Origin: PHAA01 sp964457945
GTDB taxonomy: Bacteria; Bacillota; Syntrophomonadia; Syntrophomonadales; Syntrophomonadaceae
Direction of reading: 5' to 3'
Length of the DNA stretch: 64,000 nucleotides
NCBI GenBank assembly: GCA_964457945.1
Contig: CAYWFX010000001.1
Location: 62,001-126,000, forward strand
Shown one piece after another: positions 43,364-52,801 of this stretch (the stretch's first letter is position 1; the number at the start of each line of letters is the position of its first letter). A program made the position numbers and the translations under genes. The notes under the pieces were generated by a model. That model did no database searches, was not told the origin of the DNA, and saw nothing but the letters and a program-made list of their open reading frames with translations.

Positions 43364-44681
43364 CAATATTGCCTCCTATTGGCAGAGATATCCCCACATT
43401 CGCTGGATTTGCTAATCCATCAAAAAACGTATCGTTTTGAAAGCCCATATCTCTTTCAACCGGGATTTGTCCGAGCAGTTCCTGCCAAACTGCTTGTTCA
43501 TTCTGATCCAGGACCGCTAAAAGATTTATAAAGGCAGTAATAGTAGTGCGCGGGGTTCGAAAATAGTAGTCGCCGATCCGCTGGTTGCAATGCTCCATAA
43601 AGGCAGCCAGGGCTTGATCGGGTAAAAGATAGTTATTCTGGTCGCCATGGGCATAAACATGCCTGAGTTTGTGAAGCAACACAAAGAACTCTTCCTGGCT
43701 AAGACTTAAAAGCCTGAGCACGGGATGCGTAAAGTCCACCAGACCGTTTTTAGCAAATGTATTCTCCGCCAGTCGGGATTGTAGTGCGGCATAACTGTAC
43801 AACCCTCGGCGCATGTCCATCAGAAATTCAGGCGTTCCTCCCATTATGAAACCCAAACCCTGATTGTTTCCCTGCAGGGTATCATTGAGAATACGCAGTA
43901 TTTGTTCATAATTGGAGTTGCGCGCTTGGGTATTTCCCAGTTTATACAGGTTGACCATTTCGTCCAAACATACCAAGAGCCCACTGTAACCAGCCAGGGT
44001 TACAAAGCGGCTTAATAGAAGGAGTTGATCATAAAATGAGGCATCATCGATGATAGTTCTTACGCCCAAGGCCTGGCGGGCTTCTGTTTTCGTGGAATAC
44101 TCCCCCCGCAGCCAGCGTAAAGCATCCGACTTTAATTGCTCCTGCCCAGTCTCGAATCCCCGGCAGTATGCTGCTATAACTTCGGTAAAATCGAATCCGT
44201 TTACCAATTCAACCAGGCCGGATAGCTGATTGCGAATGATATCTTCGGATTGTAACCCCTTAGTACTCGCTTGATTTTTGGCATTGGCTATGAAGCGCTC
44301 GATGATTCCCGCCAGTGCTCCACCATCCGGTTTGGTGCGGGTGGAGAGGTTTTTCATGAGCTCGGCAAATAGCGAACGGGCCTGACCTCCGGTGGCATGC
44401 AGCCTCCGTTCAGGAGTAAGGTCAGCGTGCACGGTGACCAGTTTTTTCTCCAAAGCTACGGCCCGAACCAGATTTAGAAAAAATGTTTTTCCCGAGCCGT
44501 ACTCACCGATGACCAAACGAAAGCTGGTTCCGCCATCAGTTATAGTTTCCAAATCTTTTACCATGGCTTCGATCTCGCGTTTCCGTCCCACCTGAATAAG
44601 ATGCTGCCCCACGCGGGGAACTACTCCTGAGCGCAAAGCTTGTAATATGGCATCCCTTTCTCTAGCTTTTATTTTTGTCAT
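43335..44681 (-). CDS. BrxD-like P-loop ATPase (DUF2791; SngB-like)
   Basis: 448 residues. Opening RDAILQALRSGVVPRVGQHL is the diagnostic DUF2791/BrxD start; Walker A IGEYGSGKTFFLN (about 59-71), TVHADLTPERRLHATGG, Walker B LLVCLDEMVNLYKL and the sensor region FIMGGTPEFLMDMRRGLYSY follow. BrxD proteins accompany Lhr-like helicases in type 2 BREX and in Shango. The ATG overlaps the stop of the TerB gene by four bases. The protein likely controls helicase loading; this is inference from the genetic linkage. Confidence 0.9.
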   Translation of the reverse strand: MTKIKARERDAILQALRSGVVPRVGQHLIQVGRKREIEAMVKDLETITDGGTSFRLVIGEYGSGKTFFLNLVRAVALEKKLVTVHADLTPERRLHATGGQARSLFAELMKNLSTRTKPDGGALAGIIERFIANAKNQASTKGLQSEDIIRNQLSGLVELVNGFDFTEVIAAYCRGFETGQEQLKSDALRWLRGEYSTKTEARQALGVRTIIDDASFYDQLLLLSRFVTLAGYSGLLVCLDEMVNLYKLGNTQARNSNYEQILRILNDTLQGNNQGLGFIMGGTPEFLMDMRRGLYSYAALQSRLAENTFAKNGLVDFTHPVLRLLSLSQEEFFVLLHKLRHVYAHGDQNNYLLPDQALAAFMEHCNQRIGDYYFRTPRTTITAFINLLAVLDQNEQAVWQELLGQIPVERDMGFQNDTFFDGLANPANVGISLPIGGNIDELASFKLQ

Positions 44682-47041
44682 TGATTCATCACCATCGCAA
44701 TCTCTTGATTTATTTCAAAGGGATCTTCTCCTTCGATAAATGGCTCATCGAAACACTCAAAAGCTGCTTCATTGATTTGTTCGAGCACGCCCTCTAACAT
44801 CAGGTTTTTGTTATAGGCTATTTCTTCTAATTCACGTCGATCCCAAGCTGATTTGTTGCTTAAAATCTGTACTATTTCGTATATTGAAGGGGTCAGCCCC
44901 CACAATTTATCGTGTTCTCCGACTTTGACTTCCTCTGTGTCTATGTTTTCATCTTTTTGCCCAGCTTCGTCCTGGTTGAAAATAGCACTTAATAGCGAGG
45001 AAACATGTTCAGTTTCTTGGTGCAAGGAAGCTACTTTACTCATATCCAAAGAAAATGTCTTTTCTTTAGGAGCCGGCTCACCTGGTGGAACGGGAATAGA
45101 AAATCCAATTCCTGTGTCTGTTGCCGCTTTAACCGTAATCGGTTCGGCATAGGACGAATGGATTTTGCTATAAAGTACATTTAAATCTATTTCAAGCAGG
45201 TTGAATACCTTTTCCATCAATTTTATTTCGCTGGCCGAGATGTTTCCGTCGGCCTGGGAAACTTGAATCAGCATATCACCAATGAGTTCTCTTTCACTTA
45301 CCCCTAATGATTGAATTTTCTTTTTCATTCCTTTGGTGCTTAGGGGCTGAGATAGGAGCCATTGCAAATATATCTTGAGCCGTCTTTTCTCGGGTAAATT
45401 AAGGCTTGATGAGCGTTCTATCTGGTCTTTCAATACCTCGATTTCAGCCTGACTGACTTCCCCGTCCGATTCCGAAACCATGGCAGCCAGATGCATGCTT
45501 AAAGCGGCCAAACCATAGGCGGGTCCGATATGATTGATAGAAGATTCCTCCAAAGGAAATAGAATTACAGAAGAATCCATTTCGGGTTTTGCTCCGGTAA
45601 TTCTAAAGTCAGGTTCCATGCCTATATTGCATGAATCTAAACGATCCATAAATAAGGAAAAGCGTTTCTTAGATTTGTCCTGCCAATCAGGAAAATGATC
45701 TAATAAGGTGGAGAATGTTAAGGTAAGTTCATTTTTCTGCAAGAGCATTGATTGCAAAGAGTCCAGATATTTTTTAATGTTGCTGGGCCAGACAGAAACC
45801 GGTAATTCTAACATGGCATCAAGTGTGTCTTTGTTATTGGGATTTCGTCCTAGATACCGGCTGTAACTGTCCAGCTTTTCCTGACAGGTCTGTACAAGAG
45901 GAGCAATTTTATTCATAGCACTGGTTTGACGGTTCACGTCAGGTAAATCCAAGGTTTTTGCATAGTTCTTACCTGACAACGATTTGCTCGCCGGTCTATG
46001 TTCAACTTTTAGTCTGGTTTTATTATCCTTTAATATTAGTCCCTTAACAAAAGTACGAGTATATTCTTCAGCAAATAAGGTCTGAAATTCTTGCTGGCAT
46101 CGATGTGCTGGCGTGCGAGTATAGACAGGAGGATTGGGAGTGGATAAATACCATGCCAAGGCCCAGTTCGCCGGAATGGGGATGTCATCCTTGGCCATCT
46201 GGCCGAGGCATACCTGTAGATAAATAGGCACACCAAAATGGTTGGTATGAGTGGGAACTTCGTGCTTATAATCTATTGAATCGCAATAATGATCAGCCTG
46301 GATATAGGCAAGAAGAGAACTGGCATAAGAATCAAAAGAGCTATTATCACCGTAGATGTTTAGAAGTCTCTCCACTTCATTTACGAGGGTTTGAATTTCA
46401 GAAATGAGAACTGACCCATGGACAGTATCATAGAGCAGTCTTCGCTCTAAGCCGTAAAAATATAAGAACACGTAACCAATATCGGCACCAGGGTCACTTT
46501 TTCCGGTCGATAACCATTTTAAATAAGCAGCCCGCGCATCTGGAGAGGCTTCTGAGTAGGAAGGCCAGTAGGTTAAGCGCCGAACTCGGTAATCATCATT
46601 GTTTTTATCCACCTTTAGATTTGGATTGATTAGGGCACATTCTGTTCCATAACCATCAGGCGCTTTCAAGTCCTTCCCAACATATATCATTCCATCATCA
46701 ATTATGTATCCAGCGATATCTATCAAGCTTTTCGGTCTAATCCAATAGCCTATTGGAGATTGTAGATCAGATCTCTGTTTATACTTGTTTTTATCAGGAC
46801 TTATCGGTGAAAAAGTACTTAGAGATTTGATGTCTGATATTTGTTGTATGACCGTTGCTGTCACCGACGGGTTAATTTCATTATTAATAGTTGGCAAGGA
46901 TGACCCATCATTTTTCAGGTTATTTGTGCTCGGCTCATAATTTTTATTCTGTTGGTTGGAAGGTGATTTTTTAAAAAACCAAATAACCACTCCAGCAAGA
47001 CCTAATAAGAAAACATATGTCATAAGCTTCTCCATGCTCAT
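44678..47041 (-). CDS. Membrane-anchored TerB_N-TerB-TerB_C protein (SngA-like)
   Basis: 787 residues. An N-terminal transmembrane helix (MTYVFLLGLAGVVIWFF, about 7-23) and a polar linker precede TerB_N (about 85-300; WLSTGKSDPGADIGYVFLYF, YGLERRLLYDTV), a helical middle, a TerB fold (about 505-655; MVSESDGEVSQAEIEVLKDQ, ISQADGNIS-like VSQADGNISASEIKLME) with metal-type acidic residues, and TerB_C to the end. First gene of the trio TerB-BrxD-helicase. The two candidate starts (ATG 47041 and 47035) cannot be separated. The membrane anchor suggests sensing at the envelope, where phage DNA enters. Confidence 0.88.
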   Translation of the reverse strand: MSMEKLMTYVFLLGLAGVVIWFFKKSPSNQQNKNYEPSTNNLKNDGSSLPTINNEINPSVTATVIQQISDIKSLSTFSPISPDKNKYKQRSDLQSPIGYWIRPKSLIDIAGYIIDDGMIYVGKDLKAPDGYGTECALINPNLKVDKNNDDYRVRRLTYWPSYSEASPDARAAYLKWLSTGKSDPGADIGYVFLYFYGLERRLLYDTVHGSVLISEIQTLVNEVERLLNIYGDNSSFDSYASSLLAYIQADHYCDSIDYKHEVPTHTNHFGVPIYLQVCLGQMAKDDIPIPANWALAWYLSTPNPPVYTRTPAHRCQQEFQTLFAEEYTRTFVKGLILKDNKTRLKVEHRPASKSLSGKNYAKTLDLPDVNRQTSAMNKIAPLVQTCQEKLDSYSRYLGRNPNNKDTLDAMLELPVSVWPSNIKKYLDSLQSMLLQKNELTLTFSTLLDHFPDWQDKSKKRFSLFMDRLDSCNIGMEPDFRITGAKPEMDSSVILFPLEESSINHIGPAYGLAALSMHLAAMVSESDGEVSQAEIEVLKDQIERSSSLNLPEKRRLKIYLQWLLSQPLSTKGMKKKIQSLGVSERELIGDMLIQVSQADGNISASEIKLMEKVFNLLEIDLNVLYSKIHSSYAEPITVKAATDTGIGFSIPVPPGEPAPKEKTFSLDMSKVASLHQETEHVSSLLSAIFNQDEAGQKDENIDTEEVKVGEHDKLWGLTPSIYEIVQILSNKSAWDRRELEEIAYNKNLMLEGVLEQINEAAFECFDEPFIEGEDPFEINQEIAMVMNQ

Positions 47042-47374
47042 CCTTATTATCTCTTGCTTGACTTCGACAATTTATATGGCTTATCCTGCGATTTTCGCAC
47101 ATTGAATTACCCATAATTTCGACACCTATGTTGTTATTCTAACAATATATTTTTTATCAAGAACAATATTCAAATAAATAACATAGATATTGCAGTAATT
47201 ACGTCTAAATTTCAGCTTATTGCATTTTTATATAGAAAAAGGAGAGTTCTACGTTAGTAAATCTATGGTCTTATCTGTTTATGTTAAGACTATTTGCCTA
47301 ATCGACTAATTTGGCTTTATGATGTAGATGAGAAAAAATGGTGGGACGCAAGTGCAACCTTACCGGAGGTATAA
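47042..47374. promoter_or_regulatory. Divergent intergenic region at the island edge
   Basis: 333 AT-rich bases between the first defence gene (-) and the glycosylase gene (+). It should hold both promoters. On the minus strand TTGAAT-17-ATATAT lies around 47152-47180, a weak match; on the + strand no clear pair was found apart from a good GGAGG at 47363. No repeats or att-like sequence seen. Confidence 0.35.
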
Positions 47375-48025
47375 ATGAACGGATTGCTAGAAATATACGA
47401 CACCCTTTTAAATGCTTATGGTCAAAGGCACTGGTGGCCTGCAAAAACACCATTTGAAATGATGGTTGGTGCTATATTGACTCAAAATACAACTTGGATG
47501 AATGTGGAGAAGGCCATAAGAAACTTTGGTGAACACTTATCTCCTCAGTTCATAGCTTTGGCAAGTAATGATGAATTAGCAGAAATAATTCGCCCCAGTG
47601 GTTATTACAATCAAAAAGCAATCAAGCTTAAAGCGCTTACCCAGTGGTACGAAACATATTTGTATGATGTGAAGAAAGCCATGCAGATGGAAGGGCAATT
47701 TCTTCGCAGGGAACTCCTTGCTGTTAAGGGAGTGGGACACGAAACTGCTGATTCTATTTTGTTGTATGCTCTAAATAAACCTTTTTTTGTAGTGGATACA
47801 TATACAAAACGCATATTATATCGGCTAGGCTACGATATACCAAATACTTATGACGAATTGCGAATGAAGATTGAGGAAAGCATTCCTCAGGACATATACT
47901 TGTATAACGAATTCCATGCTTTAATTGTCGAACATGCCAAACGGCATTGTAAAAAGACTCCATCTTGTGAAGCCTGTCCGGTTGAAGCTGTATGTAAAAA
48001 CCCCAGGCTCAAGGGGACGGCATAA
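47375..48025 (+). CDS. HhH-GPD base-excision glycosylase, MagIII-like, with [4Fe-4S] loop
   Basis: 216 residues. Endonuclease III fold with ILTQNTTWMNVEKAI, the helix-hairpin-helix LLAVKGVGHETADSILLYAL and catalytic Asp in PFFVVDTYTKRIL. The lysine that gives Nth its AP-lyase activity (GVGxK) is glutamate, so a monofunctional glycosylase such as 3-methyladenine glycosylase MagIII is expected. C-terminal CKKTPSCEACPVEAVC supplies the Fe-S cysteines. ATG 47375 follows CCGGAGGTATAA. A separate transcription unit with the EFR1 gene downstream possible. Confidence 0.88.
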   Translation: MNGLLEIYDTLLNAYGQRHWWPAKTPFEMMVGAILTQNTTWMNVEKAIRNFGEHLSPQFIALASNDELAEIIRPSGYYNQKAIKLKALTQWYETYLYDVKKAMQMEGQFLRRELLAVKGVGHETADSILLYALNKPFFVVDTYTKRILYRLGYDIPNTYDELRMKIEESIPQDIYLYNEFHALIVEHAKRHCKKTPSCEACPVEAVCKNPRLKGTA

Positions 48026-48121
48026 TAAATGCTATTGACCATAATTCTCACTATGGTTATTCTGGAATTGTGATGAAGCTTAGAAACTATGTAGTCAAGA
48101 AAAGCATTATAAGGAGTAGTT

Positions 48122-48949
48122 ATGAAGAATAATTACAGCGAGTTGCAGGTATCCCCTACTGATAATCAACCAACGAAGACAACTATTTTCTACTTTTCCG
48201 GTACCGGCAATTCTTTGTGGGCAGCCCGGGCTTTGGCCCGCGAAATGGGCAATACAGAACTTATCTCTATGGTGGATTGGGATATTAACCAGCATAATAT
48301 TGATGCGCAGTTGATAGGTTTGGTCTTTCCAGTGCATATTTGGGGTGTACCGAAACGGGTTTTGGAATTCCTGGACCAATTGCAAGCAATGTCCCCGGAG
48401 TATATCTTTGCTGTTGCTAACAATGCCGGTCAAGTATCTAATACCCTGGTGCAATTGCATAAGGTTATGGTTTCCAAAGGTTTAGTCCTATCCAGCGGAT
48501 GGTCGGTAATTATGCCTTCCAATTATATCCCATGGGGAGGTCCGGGTTCTTCGGAAAAACAAAATGAACTTTTTGCGGCAGCTCGTATAAAGATATCTTA
48601 TATTGTGGAGGAAATTCGCCGTAGAGTTAAAATGCCAGTGGAGAAAGGTCCCCTCTGGCAAAGGATTGTTTTTACCTGGCTATATAAAGTTAGTTTTCCT
48701 CATATCCCTGAGATGGATGGTAAGTTCTGGGTTGATGAGCGGTGTAATAACTGCGGGCTGTGTATCCAGCTCTGTCCCAGTAAAAATATTACGATGCTGG
48801 GTGAGAAACTGGTCTGGCAAAATCACTGTGAGCAATGTTTGGCCTGTATACAATGGTGCCCTCAAGAGGCCTTGCAGTACGGTAAAAAAACACCAGCCTA
48901 TTCGCGGTATCACCATCCGGAGGTTAAGGTCAAGGACTTATTAAAATAA
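48122..48949 (+). CDS. EFR1-family flavodoxin-ferredoxin fusion
   Basis: 275 residues. N-terminal flavodoxin-like FMN loop FYFSGTGNSLWAARALA (about 25-41) and AVANNAGQVSNTL; C-terminal two [4Fe-4S] motifs CNNCGLCIQLCPSKNI and CEQCLACIQWCPQEAL. EFR1 proteins are presumed cytosolic electron carriers in anaerobes. ATG 48122 follows AAGGAGTAGTT. About 100 bases after the glycosylase gene, on the same strand; a weak ACCATA/TATGGT hairpin (48038-48057) lies between. Partner enzymes are not adjacent. Confidence 0.92.
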   Translation: MKNNYSELQVSPTDNQPTKTTIFYFSGTGNSLWAARALAREMGNTELISMVDWDINQHNIDAQLIGLVFPVHIWGVPKRVLEFLDQLQAMSPEYIFAVANNAGQVSNTLVQLHKVMVSKGLVLSSGWSVIMPSNYIPWGGPGSSEKQNELFAAARIKISYIVEEIRRRVKMPVEKGPLWQRIVFTWLYKVSFPHIPEMDGKFWVDERCNNCGLCIQLCPSKNITMLGEKLVWQNHCEQCLACIQWCPQEALQYGKKTPAYSRYHHPEVKVKDLLK

Positions 48950-49020
48950 GATTCCCTATATACCATTTTATAAATCGCAAACTAGAAGCGTAAGACCTCG
49001 CCACCAGTTCATAGAGTTGA

Positions 49021-50946
49021 TCAAAATCTTGCATTTTTCTTCACCTTTTCAATGGTTCGGGTGATGTAGCTGTTCAACTTCGCTTCAAAAACTTCCTCGG
49101 TGATCTCATTATTTTGAATCATGAACAAGCCCTTCTCCCAACTGGCAGTCAGAGTCGGATTTAACAGCTCCTTGGCTGATAGGCGAACCAGTTCCACAAT
49201 CGCCTCTCCTTTGGGCTCGGGTGAAACAATTTGAGTCTTGGGATTAATTTTAATATAGCCAATATCCTTAAGCTTCTTAATAATCCCCGAACGTGTGGCT
49301 GACGTACCGATGCCGCATGTCTTTATCTGCTCTCGGAGTTCTTCGTTTTCGATATACTTCCCCGCTTTTTCCATAGTCAGAACTAATGAAGCATCGGAAA
49401 ATCGTGATGGTGGCTTCGTTTCCTTCTCTTCTAGATCCAAGGCCGTCGTGTCACACTTTTCCTTTTTAATGAGCAGATGAATGGGTGAGGAGGATATCTC
49501 CTCCTCGTTTTTTGCAGGTGCGACTTCATAAACCTCTTTCCAGCCGGGCTCTTTTAATGTTTTGGAATTGGTTACAAAGATCTCACCTTTGATTTCTGTT
49601 TCTACCTTCACCGTATTATACTCCGCGGCCGGGTAGAAAATGGCCAGAAATCTTTTCACAATTATGCTGTATACATTCCGGCTATTTGCATCTAATCTGG
49701 ACAAATCAGTCGATACATAGGTGGGGATGATAGCATAGTGGTCAGTCACCTTGCTGTCATCCACAAATCTTTTGGTGGATTTATCTATAGCCAGTTTGCC
49801 AAAATCCTTAATTCTAATGACAGAATCCTTGAACGCTATATTTTTATACAAACCATTAAGGACTTTGGGTATTTCTTTAATAATATCCGTGGATAATACC
49901 CGACTGTCTGTTCTAGGGTATGATATCAGTTTTTTCTCATAGAGGCTTTGAGCTATTTCCAAGGTTTTATCTACAGCAAGTTTGTATTTTTTATTGACTT
50001 CCGATTGCAGCTCGGCCAAATTAAAAAGCAGGGGAGGTTGTTCCTTCTTCACTTTGATCTCCACTTTTTTTACGGTGGCTTCCTGCCCACTCAACTTGTC
50101 GATGATCTCCAGGGCTTCCTCCTGGCTAAGATATTTTTCTTCGTCTCCAAGTCCATCGGCTGGCTCTGGCCCCCTTTTTTTCTTGAGCTGCCATTTACCC
50201 TTATAGGTAATACTGCTCTCTTGAGACAAAAAGCTGGCTATAACTCCATAATGAACCTTGGCCACAAAGTTTCTGATTTCCAATTCTCTATCCACGACCA
50301 AACCCAGGACACAGGTCATCACTCTCCCAATGGCAATTACCGACCGTTTGTCCTCTTGGAAACGAGTCGCCAAATCCTTGCCATACTGGCAGGTGTAAAT
50401 TCTACTGAAATTCATGCCAAAAAGCCAATCCTCTTTGGCCCTACAATAGGCCGCATGGGACAAGGAATCGTACTCGCTAATATCCTTGGCTTCATCAATT
50501 CCTCTTCTTACTGCTTCTTCAGTCTGGGAAGATATCCATACCCGTTTGGCAGGTTTATTTGTTTCACTTAATTGATATACTAATCGGAATATATATTCAC
50601 CTTCGCGCCCGCTATCAGTACAAGAGTAAATCATATCTACATCATGGCGATGCATAAGCTTTTTTATAACATCAAACTGTTTTTTTGTTCCTGCATTATC
50701 AATGATCTCGTATTTATATTCTTGAGGAATGATGGGCAGATGCTCTATCCGCCATGACTTGTAGGCAGGATCGTAGACTTCCGGGTAAGCCATAGTCACC
50801 AGATGACCATAGCACCAGCTTATGATTGCTCTGCCATTTTCCGCATAGCCCCTACTCCTATCGGATTTCAATATTTCTAAACCTAACACGCTGGAAAAGC
50901 TGTCAGCCACTGATGGTTTTTCTGTGATGTATAATTTTTTAGTCAA
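49021..50946 (-). CDS. topB: DNA topoisomerase III
   Basis: 641 residues. TOPRIM domain with KLYITEKPSVADSFSSVLG and SCTDSGREGEYIFRLVY, decatenation-type insert, active-site tyrosine in ISYPRTDSRVL (about residue 342), and C-terminal GIGTSATRSGIIKKL. Type IA enzyme that passes single strands, resolving recombination or replication intermediates. It lacks the C-terminal zinc fingers of longer homologues, as in Bacillus-type TopB. Start is TTG 50946 after GTGAGGTAGAAATA. Single-gene unit. Confidence 0.95.
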   Translation of the reverse strand: MTKKLYITEKPSVADSFSSVLGLEILKSDRSRGYAENGRAIISWCYGHLVTMAYPEVYDPAYKSWRIEHLPIIPQEYKYEIIDNAGTKKQFDVIKKLMHRHDVDMIYSCTDSGREGEYIFRLVYQLSETNKPAKRVWISSQTEEAVRRGIDEAKDISEYDSLSHAAYCRAKEDWLFGMNFSRIYTCQYGKDLATRFQEDKRSVIAIGRVMTCVLGLVVDRELEIRNFVAKVHYGVIASFLSQESSITYKGKWQLKKKRGPEPADGLGDEEKYLSQEEALEIIDKLSGQEATVKKVEIKVKKEQPPLLFNLAELQSEVNKKYKLAVDKTLEIAQSLYEKKLISYPRTDSRVLSTDIIKEIPKVLNGLYKNIAFKDSVIRIKDFGKLAIDKSTKRFVDDSKVTDHYAIIPTYVSTDLSRLDANSRNVYSIIVKRFLAIFYPAAEYNTVKVETEIKGEIFVTNSKTLKEPGWKEVYEVAPAKNEEEISSSPIHLLIKKEKCDTTALDLEEKETKPPSRFSDASLVLTMEKAGKYIENEELREQIKTCGIGTSATRSGIIKKLKDIGYIKINPKTQIVSPEPKGEAIVELVRLSAKELLNPTLTASWEKGLFMIQNNEITEEVFEAKLNSYITRTIEKVKKNARF

Positions 50947-51233
50947 TATTTCTACCTCACGCCCAAAGTTGGGATTTTTCTTATTGAGTTTCTAAGCGAC
51001 TCTTAAAATAATGATATCACTTAAGCTATTCAAACTTATATAAGGTTTTGAATGTTTTCATAAATCTAATTTGCAGAAACACAATATCCTACCTAACCCT
51101 ACCCCTTTCGATCTTCCTTGGCAACTTTGCTCCTCAAAAAAGTGATAATCTGCCTGTCCCCTTGTCCCTCGTATAGAACAAACTAGCAGCAAGTGATACA
51201 ATTAAAGAATCCAACAATAATGAAAGAAGATAA

Positions 51234-52736
51234 ATGATGTTAACTAGTTTTAATGACCTGGGCATTTCGCCTCCCATATTAAAGGCGATAAAAGACATGG
51301 GCTTTGAGACGCCTACAGAGGTGCAGATCAGAGCAATTCCTCATGTTCTAAAACAGGAAGATCTGATAGTCATGTCTAAAACGGGCAGTGGCAAGACGGC
51401 TGTTTTTGGCGTTCCTATGCTGCAATTGACTGATTCCGGAGCGGCGGGACCTCAAGGTCTGATTCTCACCCCAACACGAGAACTGGCAGTCCAGGTAGAC
51501 AGCGATCTCAAATTGATGGCAAAGCATCTTCAGCACAAGACGACGGCTGTATACGGGCAGCACAATATAAATGTTGAAATACAAGCACTTAATAAGGGCG
51601 TTTCCATTGTCGCTGGAACACCCGGCCGGGTATATGATCACATTCATCACGGGAATCTGATAACCAAACATATACGCTTTTTGGTACTTGATGAAGCGGA
51701 CAGAATGCTGGATATGGGTTTTCTCGATCAGGTAGCGAGAATTATCAAAACCCTCCCTAAAGATAGGGTGACTCTCCTTTTTTCAGCCACCATACCCGCT
51801 GAAATCAGTAAAATTTGCAGGGAGTATATGAAACATCCAGTAACTATTGAGATTGAATCGCAGACCAAGACAGTGGATACCACCCAACAAGTATACTACC
51901 GTGTGAATAATGACGAAAAGAGAATGCAGTTGAACCGCCTGCTTCTGATTGAGCAGCCGGAAAGTTGTGTGATATTCTGCAACACTCGAATTGCTGTCGA
52001 TAGGGTTCAAATGTTTTTATCCCGAAAGGGATATGCTTCTCAGGCGCTGCACGGAGATATTCCCCAGGTTAAACGGCTGAAGACCCTACAGCAGTTTAAG
52101 CAGGGTGAGTTTCATTTGCTGGTAGCTACCGATGTTGCAGCCCGCGGTATTCACATCGACGATTTGTCCCTGGTGATTAACTATGATGTACCTATAGAGA
52201 AAGACAGCTATGTGCATAGAATCGGGCGTACCGGCAGAGCCGGGAACGGAGGCCGCGCCATCACTTTGGTTACAGGCGAAGATATCATGAGCCTCTATGA
52301 GATAGAAGAGCATATTGGAGCTATGATTGAGGAAGCGGAATTGCCCTCGGAGGCTGTTCTCAATGAGCACAGATCTTCGGTAGAGAAATGGATACAGGCG
52401 AATTCACAGAAGACCCATTCGCCTCAGGCTGCTTCTGAGTCGAGCTTAAGAGAAGCTCAAAACAAACGCTCTTACACCAAACCTCCTCAGCATCATGAGA
52501 AGAACAGAGATCGGTCAATCCAGGTAAATACGGATCATAAAACATCCAAATGGGTCAATACAGTGCATCCTGCCGATCAGGCAAAACCAGTTCATGTAAT
52601 CGCCAAACCCGTACCTTCCAATTCTACTGAAGTTGAAGTGGTCAATGCCAAACAAAGCACAGAGATTGTGCAGAGTCAAGATTCAACGACTAAGAAACCA
52701 TTCATTCAGCGTGTACTACAGCGCATTTTTGGCTAG
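51234..52736 (+). CDS. DEAD-box RNA helicase
   Basis: 500 residues. All motifs present: Q motif FETPTEVQIRAIP, I SKTGSGKT, Ia PTRELAVQ, Ib GTPGRV, II DEAD in LVLDEADRMLDMGF, III LLFSATIP, V ATDVAARGIHID, VI HRIGRTGRAG. Residues after 375 form a polar, probably disordered tail rich in Ser, Gln, Lys and Thr, ending KKPFIQRVLQRIFG. Similar to CshA/DeaD-type enzymes of ribosome assembly or mRNA decay in the cold. ATG 51234 follows GAAAGAAGATAA, a modest ribosome site. Confidence 0.95.
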   Translation: MMLTSFNDLGISPPILKAIKDMGFETPTEVQIRAIPHVLKQEDLIVMSKTGSGKTAVFGVPMLQLTDSGAAGPQGLILTPTRELAVQVDSDLKLMAKHLQHKTTAVYGQHNINVEIQALNKGVSIVAGTPGRVYDHIHHGNLITKHIRFLVLDEADRMLDMGFLDQVARIIKTLPKDRVTLLFSATIPAEISKICREYMKHPVTIEIESQTKTVDTTQQVYYRVNNDEKRMQLNRLLLIEQPESCVIFCNTRIAVDRVQMFLSRKGYASQALHGDIPQVKRLKTLQQFKQGEFHLLVATDVAARGIHIDDLSLVINYDVPIEKDSYVHRIGRTGRAGNGGRAITLVTGEDIMSLYEIEEHIGAMIEEAELPSEAVLNEHRSSVEKWIQANSQKTHSPQAASESSLREAQNKRSYTKPPQHHEKNRDRSIQVNTDHKTSKWVNTVHPADQAKPVHVIAKPVPSNSTEVEVVNAKQSTEIVQSQDSTTKKPFIQRVLQRIFG

Positions 52737-52762
52737 GGTTGATACGGTTTTTATAGTGCAAT

Positions 52763-52800
52763 CCATAAGGAATAGGTTCATCCTCTTCCTATCTTTATGG
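52763..52800. terminator. Imperfect hairpin between convergent genes
   Basis: CCATAAGGAATAGG (52763-52776) pairs with mismatches to CCTATCTTTATGG (about 52788-52800). It lies between the helicase stop (+) and the DUF1294 stop (-); the tail is not strongly T-rich, so activity is uncertain. Confidence 0.4.
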
Positions 52801-52801
52801 T

